Shown here: piece after piece, positions 8,410 to 16,181 of the stretch
How the letters are laid out: each line of letters starts with the position of its first letter
Numbering within the stretch: position 1 is the stretch's first letter
Origin: Streptomyces lacrimifluminis
Lineage (GTDB): Bacteria; Actinomycetota; Actinomycetes; Streptomycetales; Streptomycetaceae
Reading direction: 5' to 3'
Length of the DNA stretch: 64,000 bases
Assembly: GCF_014646095.1 (NCBI RefSeq)
Contig: NZ_BMMU01000006.1
Location: forward strand, 62,001 to 126,000
Translations under genes and position numbers: made by a program
Notes under the pieces: generated by a model
Seen by the model: only the letters and a program-made list of their open reading frames with translations
Told to the model about the DNA's origin: nothing
The model's database searches: none

Positions 8410-9516
8410 CTACTTGACGCCGAGACCGGCGTCGTCGACCGGACTCTCGCCCGCGGCCTTGAGGACGTTGTTGAGCGGCGTGAGGTCGTAGATGCCCGTC
8501 AGCAGCGGGTCCTCCAGCAGACCGGCCTTGACCGCGTGCTCCGCCTCGGTGTTGAGGGTGGAGGCCAGCGGGTCGTTGGTGAACTGGATGGACTTCCACG
8601 CCGGGTCCAGGACCGCGGCAGGCAGCTCCTTGCCGGAGTCGATGCCCAGCTGCGCGTTGGCCGCGGCCTTCGCCGCGTCGGAGTTGGCGTTGATCCACTT
8701 GTTGGTGTCGACCGAGGCCTTCAGGACCGCCTCGACGGCCTTCGGGTGCTCCTTGAGGAACTTCTGCGACACGATGATGTTCGTGATCACGAACTTCTTG
8801 TCCGGCCACAGGTCCGCCTCGTCGAGCAGCACCTTCGCGCCCTCGGCGACCAGCTTGGACGCGGTCGGTTCGGGCACCCAGGCACCGTCGATGGAACCGG
8901 ACTTGTAGGCGTCCGGGGTGACCTTGTTGTCGGTGCGGACGACCGACACATCGCCCTTGCCGCTCTCCGCGTCGACCTTCCAGCCCTGATCGGCGATCCA
9001 GTTGAGGAACGCCACGTCCTGGGTGTTGCCCAGCTGCGGGGTGGCGATCTTCTTGCCCTTGACGTCCTTGACGGACTTGATCTTCTTCGGGTCGACGACG
9101 AGCTTCACACCGCCGGACGCCGAACCGCCGATGATGCGGAGGTTGGTGCCCTTGGACTTGGTGTAACCGTTGATCGCCGGGGAGGGGCCGATCCAGCCGA
9201 TGTCGATGGAACCGGAGTTGAGGGCCTCGATCTCGGACGGGCCGGCGTTGAAGACCTGGTACTTCGCCTCCGTGGCGCCCAGCGCCTTCTGGAAGTACCC
9301 CTTGTTCACACCGACCAGCGCCGTGCCGTGGGTCAGGTTGCCGAAGTAGCCGATCTTGACGGAGTCGAGCCCGTCGATCTTCTGGGCGCCGGCGGCGACC
9401 TTGGCGGTGGTGTCGTCGTCCTTCGCCTCGGAGCCGTAGCCGCAGGCGGCGAGGGTGAGAAGGGGGAGCGCGGCGAGCACAGCGAGTGTGCGGCGTACGG
9501 CGGTCTTGGCAGGCAC
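8410..9516 (-). CDS. ssuA: Sulfonate/sulfate-binding lipoprotein
   Basis: 368 residues of the SsuA/TauA-like binding-protein fold. The signal peptide ends in lipobox LTLAAC, so Cys around residue 23 would be lipidated. Ligand-pocket text typical of the family follows: VKIGYFGNLTHGTALVGVNK, IDIGWIGPSPAINGYTKSKG, IGGSASGGVKLVV. GTG 9516 (MPAKTAVRRTLAVL) is preferred: it gives a normal positively charged n-region and AGAGG lies about 10 bases upstream. The adjacent cys genes support a sulfur oxyanion or sulfonate ligand. A 229-base gap to cysN holds possible leader ORFs. Confidence 0.92.
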   Translation of the reverse strand: MPAKTAVRRTLAVLAALPLLTLAACGYGSEAKDDDTTAKVAAGAQKIDGLDSVKIGYFGNLTHGTALVGVNKGYFQKALGATEAKYQVFNAGPSEIEALNSGSIDIGWIGPSPAINGYTKSKGTNLRIIGGSASGGVKLVVDPKKIKSVKDVKGKKIATPQLGNTQDVAFLNWIADQGWKVDAESGKGDVSVVRTDNKVTPDAYKSGSIDGAWVPEPTASKLVAEGAKVLLDEADLWPDKKFVITNIIVSQKFLKEHPKAVEAVLKASVDTNKWINANSDAAKAAANAQLGIDSGKELPAAVLDPAWKSIQFTNDPLASTLNTEAEHAVKAGLLEDPLLTGIYDLTPLNNVLKAAGESPVDDAGLGVK

Positions 9517-9553
9517 GGGAGGGGTTCCTCTCGTTGGCCCGGCGGTCACGCCC

Positions 9554-9652
9554 TCAGGTCGTGGCCGGGAGGTCGGCAGGTCTTCGTCGATGTCGGGACG
9601 TCCGGTGGGGGGACAGGGCGCGCAGGCGGTGCGCGTACGTCAGCACGCACAT
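9554..9652 (-). CDS. Candidate 32-residue leader peptide before the sulfur transporter genes
   Basis: A short frame beginning MCVLTYAHRLRALSP has GGCGGAG seven bases before its ATG and a Cys codon at position 2. It ends 37 bases before the transporter lipoprotein start. Cys-containing leader peptides commonly sit ahead of actinobacterial sulfur genes and sense charged tRNA-Cys. This one does not carry the usual RxHVDLxR motif, so the call is tentative. Confidence 0.35.
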   Translation of the reverse strand: MCVLTYAHRLRALSPHRTSRHRRRPADLPATT

Positions 9653-9744
9653 CGCGCGACTCCGCCCTGCCCGCTGCCGAGGGCGCCGCTGCCGACGCGG
9701 CCGCCCTCCTTCGCGAACGTGGAGTAGTAGTCGGTGCAGTTCAT
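9640..9744 (-). CDS. Candidate 34-residue Cys-tailed small ORF after cysN
   Basis: The ATG at 9744 lies one base beyond the cysN stop, so re-initiating ribosomes could translate it. The peptide starts MNCTDYYSTFAKEGG and ends VARCAC before TGA. Cys codons at 3, 32 and 34 would make translation sensitive to cysteine supply just upstream of the transporter genes. It overlaps the start of the second candidate leader by 13 bases. No known family was recognised. Confidence 0.3.
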   Translation of the reverse strand: MNCTDYYSTFAKEGGRVGSGALGSGQGGVARCAC

Positions 9745-9745
9745 G

Positions 9746-11074
9746 TCAGAAGTCCCACCCGTCGTCCTCGGCCACGTCCTTGACGGGCTCCGGGGACGCG
9801 AACGACTCGCCGACCATGCCCGCGGTGAGCGTGGTGCCGTCGTTCGGGTCGATCAGGATGAACGAGCCGGTGCGCCGCGAGTCGGCGTACGAGTCGACGG
9901 GCAGCGGCTCCGCGGTGCGGATCTTCACGCGGCCGATGTCGTTGGCGACGAGCTGTCCCGGATGCGGGTGCAGGGACAGGTCGTCGAGCGTGAGACGGGA
10001 CGGGATGTCCTTGACGATCGCCTTCACCGTGCGGGTGCCGTGCTTGAGGAGCACCCGGTGGCCGACCGTCAGCGGCGCGTCGGCGACATGGCACACGGTC
10101 GCCTCGACGTCCTGCGTGGTCGGCGGCGCGTCCTTGCTGGGCACGATCAGATCGCCGCGCGAGATGTCGATGTCGTCCTCCAGGAGGACGGTCACCGACT
10201 GTGTGGTCCAGGCGATGTCGACCGGCTTGCCGAGCAGGTCGATACCGGCGATCCTCGACGCGTGGCCGGACGGCAGGACCGTCACGGACTCGCCGACGCG
10301 GAAGGAGCCGGCGGCGATCTGGCCCGCGTAGCCCCGGTAGTCGGGGTGCTCGGCGGTCTGCGGCCGGATCACGTACTGCACGGGGAGCCGGGCGTGGCAG
10401 TGGCTCAGGTCGTGGGCGACCGGGACCGTCTCCAGGTGCTCCAGGAAGGTGGGCCCGCCGTACCAGTCCATGTTCGCGGACGGGTCCACCACGTTGTCGC
10501 CGGCCAGCGCCGAGATCGGGATCGCGGTGATCTCCGGGACGCCCAGCTCCAGCGCGTACGCCGTGAACTCCTCGGCGATCGCGGCGAACACGGACTCCTG
10601 GTAGTCGACGAGGTCCATCTTGTTGACGGCGAGCACCACGTGCGGGACCCGCAGCAGGGCAGCGAGGGCGGCGTGCCGCCGGGTCTGCTCGACGACGCCG
10701 TTGCGGGCGTCGATCAGGATCACCGTCAGCTCGGCCGTGGAGGCACCCGTCACCATGTTGCGGGTGTACTGCACGTGACCGGGCGTGTCGGCGAGGATGA
10801 ACCGGCGCTTCGGCGTGGCGAAGTAGCGGTACGCCACGTCGATCGTGATGCCCTGCTCGCGCTCGGCGCGCAGGCCGTCCGTGAGCAGCGCGAGGTCGGG
10901 GGTCTCCTGGCCGCGGCTCGCCGAGGCGCGCTCCACGGCTTCCAGCTGGTCGGTGAGGATCGACTTGGAGTCGTGCAGGAGCCGGCCCACGAGGGTGGAC
11001 TTGCCGTCGTCGACGGAACCGGCGGTGGCGAACCGCAGGAGCGTGGTCTCGGGGAGTTCCGTGGTCGTGCTCAT
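9746..11074 (-). CDS. cysN: Sulfate adenylyltransferase subunit 1 (GTPase)
   Basis: 442 residues of the EF-Tu-like GTPase that couples GTP hydrolysis to APS formation from sulfate and ATP by CysD. The G domain shows G1 GSVDDGKST at 19-27, the switch ITIDVAYRYF, G3 DTPGH and G4 NKMD, followed by two beta-barrel domains with PVQYVIRP. The length is normal for actinobacterial CysN without a fused CysC kinase; a separate cysC lies upstream. It starts 2 bases after cysD, so the two subunits are made together. Confidence 0.97.
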   Translation of the reverse strand: MSTTTELPETTLLRFATAGSVDDGKSTLVGRLLHDSKSILTDQLEAVERASASRGQETPDLALLTDGLRAEREQGITIDVAYRYFATPKRRFILADTPGHVQYTRNMVTGASTAELTVILIDARNGVVEQTRRHAALAALLRVPHVVLAVNKMDLVDYQESVFAAIAEEFTAYALELGVPEITAIPISALAGDNVVDPSANMDWYGGPTFLEHLETVPVAHDLSHCHARLPVQYVIRPQTAEHPDYRGYAGQIAAGSFRVGESVTVLPSGHASRIAGIDLLGKPVDIAWTTQSVTVLLEDDIDISRGDLIVPSKDAPPTTQDVEATVCHVADAPLTVGHRVLLKHGTRTVKAIVKDIPSRLTLDDLSLHPHPGQLVANDIGRVKIRTAEPLPVDSYADSRRTGSFILIDPNDGTTLTAGMVGESFASPEPVKDVAEDDGWDF

Positions 11075-11076
11075 GG

Positions 11077-12015
11077 CTAGAAGTACCCCTCGCGCTTGCG
11101 GTCTTCCATCGCTGCCTCGGACATCTTGTCGTCGGCGCGGGTGGCGCCCCGCTCGGTGAGCCGGGAGGCGGCGATCTCGGCGATGACGTCGTCCAGTGTC
11201 ACGGCGTCGGAGTCGACGGCGCCCGTGCAGGACATGTCACCGACGGTGCGGTAGCGGACCTGCCGCTTCTCGACGGTCTCGTCGGCCTTCGGGCCGCCCC
11301 ACTCGCCGGCGGTCAGCCACATCCCGGCCCGCTGGAACACCTCACGCTCGTGCGCGAAGTAGATGTCCGGCAGCTCGATGCCCTCACGGGCGATGTACTG
11401 CCAGACGTCGAGCTCGGTCCAGTTGCTCAGCGGGAACACGCGGACGTGCTCGCCGGGTGCGTGCCGCCCGTTGTAGAGGTTCCACAGTTCGGGACGCTGG
11501 CGGCGCGGGTCCCACTGCGAGAACTCGTCCCGGAGGGAGAACACCCGTTCCTTCGCCCGGGCCTTCTCCTCGTCACGCCGGCCGCCGCCGAAGACGGCGT
11601 CGAACCTCTCGGCCTGGATCTTCTCCGTCAGCGGCAGCGTCTGGAGCGGGTTGCGGGTCCCGTCCGGGCGCTCCTTCAGCACACCGCGGTCGATGTAGTC
11701 CTGCACGGAGGCGACATGCAGCCGCAGACCGTGCCGGTCGACCGCGCGGTCGCGGTACTCCAGCACCTCGGGGAAGTTGTGCCCGGTGTCCACGTGCAGC
11801 AGCGTGAAGGGGACCGAGGCCGGGGCGAACGCCTTCAGCGCCAGGTGCAGCATGACGATGGAGTCCTTGCCGCCGGAGAACAGGATCACCGGCCGCTCGA
11901 ACTCACCCGCCACCTCACGGAAGATGTGCACGGCCTCGGACTCCAGCGCGTCCAGGTGGGAGAGGGCGTACGGCACGCCGGTACCCTCCTCCACCTTGGC
12001 AACGGTCGTCGTCAT
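11077..12015 (-). CDS. cysD: Sulfate adenylyltransferase subunit 2
   Basis: 312 residues of the PP-loop ATP pyrophosphatase family. The P-loop-like SGGKDS is at 47-52, followed by the CysD-typical HVDTGHNFPEVLEYRD and the GGRRDEEKARAKER loop. It adenylates sulfate to APS with its GTPase partner CysN. ATG 12015 overlaps the cysC stop as ATGA. The frame is open upstream into cysC, but the family N-terminus begins here. Cytoplasmic, first step of assimilatory sulfate reduction. Confidence 0.97.
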   Translation of the reverse strand: MTTTVAKVEEGTGVPYALSHLDALESEAVHIFREVAGEFERPVILFSGGKDSIVMLHLALKAFAPASVPFTLLHVDTGHNFPEVLEYRDRAVDRHGLRLHVASVQDYIDRGVLKERPDGTRNPLQTLPLTEKIQAERFDAVFGGGRRDEEKARAKERVFSLRDEFSQWDPRRQRPELWNLYNGRHAPGEHVRVFPLSNWTELDVWQYIAREGIELPDIYFAHEREVFQRAGMWLTAGEWGGPKADETVEKRQVRYRTVGDMSCTGAVDSDAVTLDDVIAEIAASRLTERGATRADDKMSEAAMEDRKREGYF

Positions 12016-12548
12016 GCCAGTCCCCTCTCGGTGAGCAGCGCGTGGACCGCCGCCGCGGACTCCTGGACGGTCTGGTCCTGCGACTCGATGCGCAGATCCG
12101 GCGTCTCCGGCTCCTCGTACGGGTCGTCGACCCCGGTGAGCCCGGTCAGCTCGCCCGCGGCCTGCTTGGCGTACAGACCCTTCACATCGCGTACGGAGCA
12201 CACCTCGACCGGGGTCGCCACATGCACCTCGACGTACGCGGTGCCGCTCTCCTGGTGCCGCTTGCGCACCGCCTCGCGGCTGTCCGCGTACGGCGCGATC
12301 ACCGGGACCAGCGTCTTGACGCCGTTACGGGCGAGCAGCTCGGCGAGGAAGCCGATGCGCTGCACGTTCGTGTGCCGGTCCTCGCGGCTGAAGCCGAGGC
12401 CCGCCGAGATGAACTCACGGATCTCGTCGCCGTCCAGCACCTCGACGAGGTGGCCCTCCTCGCGCAGCCGGCCGGCCAGTTCGTACGCGATGGTGGTCTT
12501 GCCGGCGCTCGGCAGACCCGTGAGCCATACGGTGGCTCCGGTCGTCAC
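12012..12548 (-). CDS. cysC: Adenylyl-sulfate (APS) kinase
   Basis: 178 residues with Walker A GLPSAGKT at 11-18, LDGDEIREF and the CysC segment GFSREDRHTNVQRIGFLAEL. It phosphorylates APS to PAPS. GTG 12548 was chosen because AGGAG lies 6 bases upstream and the protein then has the usual short N-terminus and length. An alternative ATG at 12593 shares a base with the cysH stop (TGATG) and would add 15 residues. The adjacent CysH is of the APS-reductase type, so PAPS here may serve sulfation or a side pool rather than the main reduction route. Confidence 0.93.
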   Translation of the reverse strand: MTTGATVWLTGLPSAGKTTIAYELAGRLREEGHLVEVLDGDEIREFISAGLGFSREDRHTNVQRIGFLAELLARNGVKTLVPVIAPYADSREAVRKRHQESGTAYVEVHVATPVEVCSVRDVKGLYAKQAAGELTGLTGVDDPYEEPETPDLRIESQDQTVQESAAAVHALLTERGLA

Positions 12549-12592
12549 TGGTATCTCCTGGTCCTCGGGGGTCGCTGTCTCGGTCTGCGTCA

Positions 12593-13312
12593 TCAGCCGT
12601 GCAGCCCGCACTCGGTCTTGCCGCGGCCCGCCCAGCGGCCGGCGCGCGCGTCCTCGCCCTCCAGCACCCGGCGGGTGCAGGGCGCGCAGCCGACGGACGC
12701 GTAGCCGTCCATCAGCAACGGGTTGGTGAGTACGCCGTGTTCGGCGACGTACGCGTCCACGTCGTCCTGCGTCCAGCGGGCGATCGGGGAGACCTTGACC
12801 TTCTGCCGCTTCTCGTCCCAGCCGACGACCGGGGTGTTCGCCCGGGTGGGGGACTCGTCGCGGCGCAGGCCGGTCGCCCAGGCCGCGTACCCCTGGAGGC
12901 CCCGCTCCAGGGGCTCGACCTTGCGCAGCCTGCAGCACAGGTCGGGGTCGCGGTCGTGCAGCTTCGGGCCGTACTCGGCGTCCTGCTCGGCGACACTCTG
13001 GACGGGGGTGAGGGTCAGGACGCGGACGTCCATGACGGCCTCGACCGCGTCGCGGGTGCCGATGGTCTCGGGGAAGTGGTAGCCGGTGTCGAGGAACACC
13101 ACGTCTACCTTGGTGTCGCCGGGCATGGCACGGGACGCGAGGTGGGCGACCACCGCGTCCTCCATGGAGGAGGTCACACAGAAGTTCTTACCGAAGGTGG
13201 CTGTGGCCCACGTGAGAATCTCCAGTGCGGAGGCGTCCTCCAGGTCACGTCCCGCCTGCTCGGCGAGCGCCTTCAGGTCGTCGGTCGTACGGTCTTCCTG
13301 AACGGTGGTCAT
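12593..13312 (-). CDS. cysH: Phosphoadenylyl/adenylyl-sulfate reductase, 4Fe-4S type
   Basis: 239 residues of the PP-loop reductase family. DTGYHFPET is the nucleotide-binding part. The cysteine pairs in DPDLCCRLRKV and GCAPCTRRV are the ligands of a [4Fe-4S] cluster, and the C-terminal ECGLHG carries the redox Cys. These cluster ligands mark the APS-using class (with thioredoxin as donor) rather than the cluster-free enterobacterial PAPS class. The product sulfite passes to Sir, encoded two genes upstream. ATG 13312 overlaps the stop of the zinc-ribbon gene as ATGA. An open extension upstream is not family-like. Confidence 0.96.
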   Translation of the reverse strand: MTTVQEDRTTDDLKALAEQAGRDLEDASALEILTWATATFGKNFCVTSSMEDAVVAHLASRAMPGDTKVDVVFLDTGYHFPETIGTRDAVEAVMDVRVLTLTPVQSVAEQDAEYGPKLHDRDPDLCCRLRKVEPLERGLQGYAAWATGLRRDESPTRANTPVVGWDEKRQKVKVSPIARWTQDDVDAYVAEHGVLTNPLLMDGYASVGCAPCTRRVLEGEDARAGRWAGRGKTECGLHG

Positions 13313-13488
13313 ATCTCGTCCCCTCCCGTTTCCGGCTGCCGAAGTCCGCGGGCGAGCAGCCCGAGGAACTTCAACTGGAAGGCTCGATTGCAGGCTCCGC
13401 ATTCCCAGGCGCCATGGCTCGCTTCGTTCGGGCGCAGGTCCTCGTCGCCGCAGTAGGGGCAGTGGAAGGGGGCGGCGCGCTCGCTCAT
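13309..13488 (-). CDS. 59-residue zinc-ribbon protein of the sulfate-reduction operon
   Basis: A very small basic protein with two CxxC knuckles, HCPYCGDEDLRP (Cys 10 and 13) and WECGACNRAFQLKFLG (Cys 30 and 33), which should bind one zinc or an iron-sulfur centre. It is locked between sir and cysH by 4-base ATGA overlaps on both sides. This implies fixed stoichiometry and a shared role, perhaps in electron transfer to the reductases or as an assembly or regulatory factor. No biochemical function is known to me. Confidence 0.9.
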   Translation of the reverse strand: MSERAAPFHCPYCGDEDLRPNEASHGAWECGACNRAFQLKFLGLLARGLRQPETGGDEI

Positions 13489-15179
13489 GAGAGGGACTCC
13501 TCGCCGGCCCGCGCGGCCCACGTGGCGAACCGCTCGCCGTCCTCGCGCTCCGCCTGGAAGTTCTTCAGCACGCGCTCGACGTAGTCCGGCAGCTCTTCCG
13601 AAGTCACCTTCAGACCACGGACCTTACGGCCGAAACCGGCCTCCAGACCGAGGGCGCCGCCCAGGTGGACCTGGAAGCCCTCGACCTGCTCACCCTCGTC
13701 GTTCAGGACCAACTGGCCCTTGAGACCGATGTCCGCGACCTGGATACGGGCGCAGGCGTTCGGGCAGCCGTTGATGTTGATGGTGATCGGCTCGTCGAAC
13801 TCCGGGATCCGGCGCTCCAGTTCGTCGATCAGCGAGGCGCCGCGCGCCTTCGTCTCGACGATCGCGAGCTTGCAGTACTCGATGCCGGTGCAGGCCATCG
13901 TGCCGCGCCGGAACGGGGAGGGCTTCGTGGTGAGGTCGAGTGCCTCCAGGCCCTCGACGAGCGAGGCGACCTGCCCCTCCTCGACGTCGAGCACGATCAT
14001 CTTCTGCTCGACGGTGGTGCTCAGGCGGCCCGACCCGTGGGCCTCGGCGAGGTCGGCGATCTTCGTCAGCAGCGTGCCGTCCACGCGGCCGACGCGCGGG
14101 GCGAAACCGACGTAGAAGCGGCCGTCCTTCTGACGGTGCACGCCGACGTGGTCGCGCCAGCGCTCGACGGGCTGGGCCGGGGCCGGGCCGTCGGTCAGCT
14201 TGCGCTTCAGGTAGTCGTCCTCAAGGACCTGGCGGAACTTCTCCGCACCCCAGTCGGCGAGCAGGAACTTCAGGCGGGCGCGGGTGCGCAGTCGCCGGTA
14301 GCCGTGGTCGCGGAAGATCGAGATGACGCCCTCGTAGACGTCCGGGACCTCGTCGAGCGGGACCCAGGCACCCAGGCGCTGGCCGATCTTCGGGTTGGTG
14401 GAGAGGCCGCCGCCGACCCAGACGTCGAAGCCGGGGCCGTGCTCGGGGTGCTCCACGCCGACGAACGCGACGTCGTTGATCTCGTGCGCCACGTCGAGCA
14501 GCGGCGAGCCGGAGATCGCCGACTTGAACTTGCGGGGGAGGTTCGAGAAGTCCTTGTTGCCGATGATCCGGCGCTGGATCACCTCGATGGCGGGCGTGCC
14601 GTCGATGATCTCGTCCTCGGCGATCCCGGCGACCGGCGATCCGAGGATGACGCGGGGCGTGTCACCGCAGGCCTCGGTGGTGGACAGGCCGACCGCTTCG
14701 AGACGTTCCCAGATCGCCGGGACGTCCTCGATACGAATCCAGTGGTACTGGACGTTCTGCCGGTCAGTGAGGTCGGCCGTGCCGCGCGCGAACTCCTGCG
14801 AGATCTCGCCGATCACCCGCAGCTGGCCGGTGGTGAGCCGGCCGCCGTCGATCCGGACGCGCAGCATGAAGTACTCGTCGTCCAGCTCCTCCGGCTCCAG
14901 GATCGCGGTCTTGCCGCCGTCGATCCCGGGCTTGCGCTGCGTGTACAGGCCCCACCAGCGCATCCGGCCGCGCAGATCGTTGGGGTCGATCGAGTCGAAG
15001 CCCCGCTTGGAGTAGATCGTCTCAATGCGTGTCCGCACGTTGAGACCGTCGTCATCCTTCTTGAACTGCTCGTTCCCGTTGAGCGGGGTGAAGTGACCCG
15101 CGGCCCACTGACCCTCACCACGGTGACGGCTCACCTTGCGGCGGGGCGCGGCGGCAGGGTTCTGCGGGGTGGCGGCCAT
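13485..15179 (-). CDS. sir: Ferredoxin-dependent sulfite (nitrite/sulfite) reductase
   Basis: 564 residues with the duplicated siroheme reductase layout. The cluster/siroheme Cys set is seen in MACTGIEYCKLA (C-x5-C) and NINGCPNACARIQ (C-x3-C). TDRQNVQYHWIRI and the repeated TTVEQKMIVLDV regions form the substrate side. It reduces sulfite to sulfide with six electrons from ferredoxin. The first structural gene of the operon, it is preceded by a conserved Cys-containing leader peptide and followed by overlapping cys genes. ATG 15179 has AAGGACG upstream; no better start was seen. Confidence 0.95.
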   Translation of the reverse strand: MAATPQNPAAAPRRKVSRHRGEGQWAAGHFTPLNGNEQFKKDDDGLNVRTRIETIYSKRGFDSIDPNDLRGRMRWWGLYTQRKPGIDGGKTAILEPEELDDEYFMLRVRIDGGRLTTGQLRVIGEISQEFARGTADLTDRQNVQYHWIRIEDVPAIWERLEAVGLSTTEACGDTPRVILGSPVAGIAEDEIIDGTPAIEVIQRRIIGNKDFSNLPRKFKSAISGSPLLDVAHEINDVAFVGVEHPEHGPGFDVWVGGGLSTNPKIGQRLGAWVPLDEVPDVYEGVISIFRDHGYRRLRTRARLKFLLADWGAEKFRQVLEDDYLKRKLTDGPAPAQPVERWRDHVGVHRQKDGRFYVGFAPRVGRVDGTLLTKIADLAEAHGSGRLSTTVEQKMIVLDVEEGQVASLVEGLEALDLTTKPSPFRRGTMACTGIEYCKLAIVETKARGASLIDELERRIPEFDEPITININGCPNACARIQVADIGLKGQLVLNDEGEQVEGFQVHLGGALGLEAGFGRKVRGLKVTSEELPDYVERVLKNFQAEREDGERFATWAARAGEESLS

Positions 15180-15245
15180 GATTCTTACGTCCTTCGGGAC
15201 AGGCGGAAAGCGGCTCTTACCTGCGCGTACGGGCGCATGGTCAGA

Positions 15246-15265
15246 CCCGCGCGGCTCTGCGCGGG
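15246..15265 (-). promoter_or_regulatory. Hairpin between leader peptide and sir, candidate attenuator element
   Basis: In the 125 bases between the leader stop and sir, cccgcgc and gcgcggg form a perfect 7-base-pair stem with a 6-base loop. A short G+C hairpin here could be the terminator arm or a ribosome-site block of a cysteine-sensing attenuator. No T-run follows it, so the mechanism is uncertain. Confidence 0.4.
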
Positions 15266-15304
15266 CTGAGGCAAAGGGGAGGGGGGCGGCGGTGCTGCGG
15301 CTCG

Positions 15305-15388
15305 TCAGCTCGCCGGACAGATGGCGCTGGACATGCGGCCGAGGTCGACGTGCCGCCGACTCACCAAGGCAATCCCAGTTCCAGACAT
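15305..15388 (-). CDS. Cys-responsive leader peptide of the sulfite-reductase operon (27 residues)
   Basis: The 27-residue frame contains SRRHVDLGRMSSAICPAS, the conserved pattern of Streptomyces putative leader peptides found ahead of sulfur genes, with a single Cys at position 24, four codons before the stop. Ribosome stalling at that codon under cysteine shortage would change folding of the 125-base stretch that follows. The gene is too short for most gene callers. The interval 15389-15538 upstream has no other gene and should hold the operon promoter; gtccgcatgacggac and tggactgtgtcca are two short palindromes in it. Confidence 0.85.
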   Translation of the reverse strand: MSGTGIALVSRRHVDLGRMSSAICPAS

Positions 15389-15441
15389 GACGGAAGCGTG
15401 TCACGGGGATCTGGACACAGTCCAGCATTGTCCGTCATGCG

Positions 15442-15476
15442 GACACCCTTGTCTCGTACAGCGAGACGAGGGTGTC
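15442..15476. terminator. 15-base-pair stem-loop between the acetyltransferase gene and the sir promoter
   Basis: gacacccttgtctcg and cgagacgagggtgtc pair with one mismatch around a 5-base loop. It lies 63 bases after the acetyltransferase stop and before the sir leader, so termination of the upstream gene is the simplest role. The near-perfect symmetry also allows a protein operator. Confidence 0.55.
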
Positions 15477-15538
15477 ATCGGTCACATGGCGGGTGCACGA
15501 CAGGACCAACATCTCGCGGCCGACCCTTTCCGAGCAGG

Positions 15539-16111
15539 TCAGCCGTTGTGTGCTCCCGGCCAGGGTCCGGGTGCGGTCACCTCCGCCTCCTCCTCGACCT
15601 TGGTGTCGAAGAGGGCGAAGCCGCGGCGCAGATAGTTGTCCATCGCGTGCTCGCCGTCCTTGCTGCACGTATGCAGCCAGACCCGCTTCGTCGGGGTCAG
15701 ACCCGGCCAGCGGTCCCCGAGGTCCCAGGCGCGGGCGGCCCCGTACGACAGGAGGTGTCCGCCGATCCGGCGGCCCCGGAAGGCGGGAATCAGCCCGAAG
15801 TAGACGATCTCCACGGCACCGTCGTCCTGGGGCTCCATCTCCACGTAACCCGCCGGCGTGCCCCGGTCGTAGGCGACCCAGGTCTCCACGCCCGGCCGCT
15901 CCAGGTGTTCCCGCCAGCGGGCGTACGTCCAGCTCAGCCGGTCCGTCCAGCGGATGTCGCCACCGACGGAGGCGTAGAGGTAGCGGCTGAACTCCGGTGA
16001 GGGCACCTCGGCGCGGACGATCCGTACGTCTCCGTCGGGCCCGGCCGCGGGCAGCAGGTCGGTCGGTGCGGTCTGTTCCAGGGACCAGGTGGTCACGGCG
16101 ATGTTGCTCAT
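15539..16111 (-). CDS. GNAT-family N-acetyltransferase
   Basis: 190 residues of the GNAT fold: VEIVYFGLIPAFRGRRIGGH contains the acetyl-CoA-binding R/Q-x-x-G-x-G/A type loop (RGRRIG), preceded by the beta4 strand and followed by VWLHTCSKDGEHAMDNYLRRG, the beta5-alpha4 part. It acetylates an amino group on an unknown substrate. ATG 16111 (MSNIAVTTWSLEQ) is favoured; an in-frame ATG at 16129 would add six residues and neither has a strong ribosome site. It is separated from the sulfur operon by a stem-loop. Confidence 0.88.
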   Translation of the reverse strand: MSNIAVTTWSLEQTAPTDLLPAAGPDGDVRIVRAEVPSPEFSRYLYASVGGDIRWTDRLSWTYARWREHLERPGVETWVAYDRGTPAGYVEMEPQDDGAVEIVYFGLIPAFRGRRIGGHLLSYGAARAWDLGDRWPGLTPTKRVWLHTCSKDGEHAMDNYLRRGFALFDTKVEEEAEVTAPGPWPGAHNG

Positions 16112-16181
16112 AGCGGTCCAGGGAATCATCCGGGCCTGCGGGCTGTCGATCGCCCGAGGCCCGGTGAGGCCTGTACCCGGC

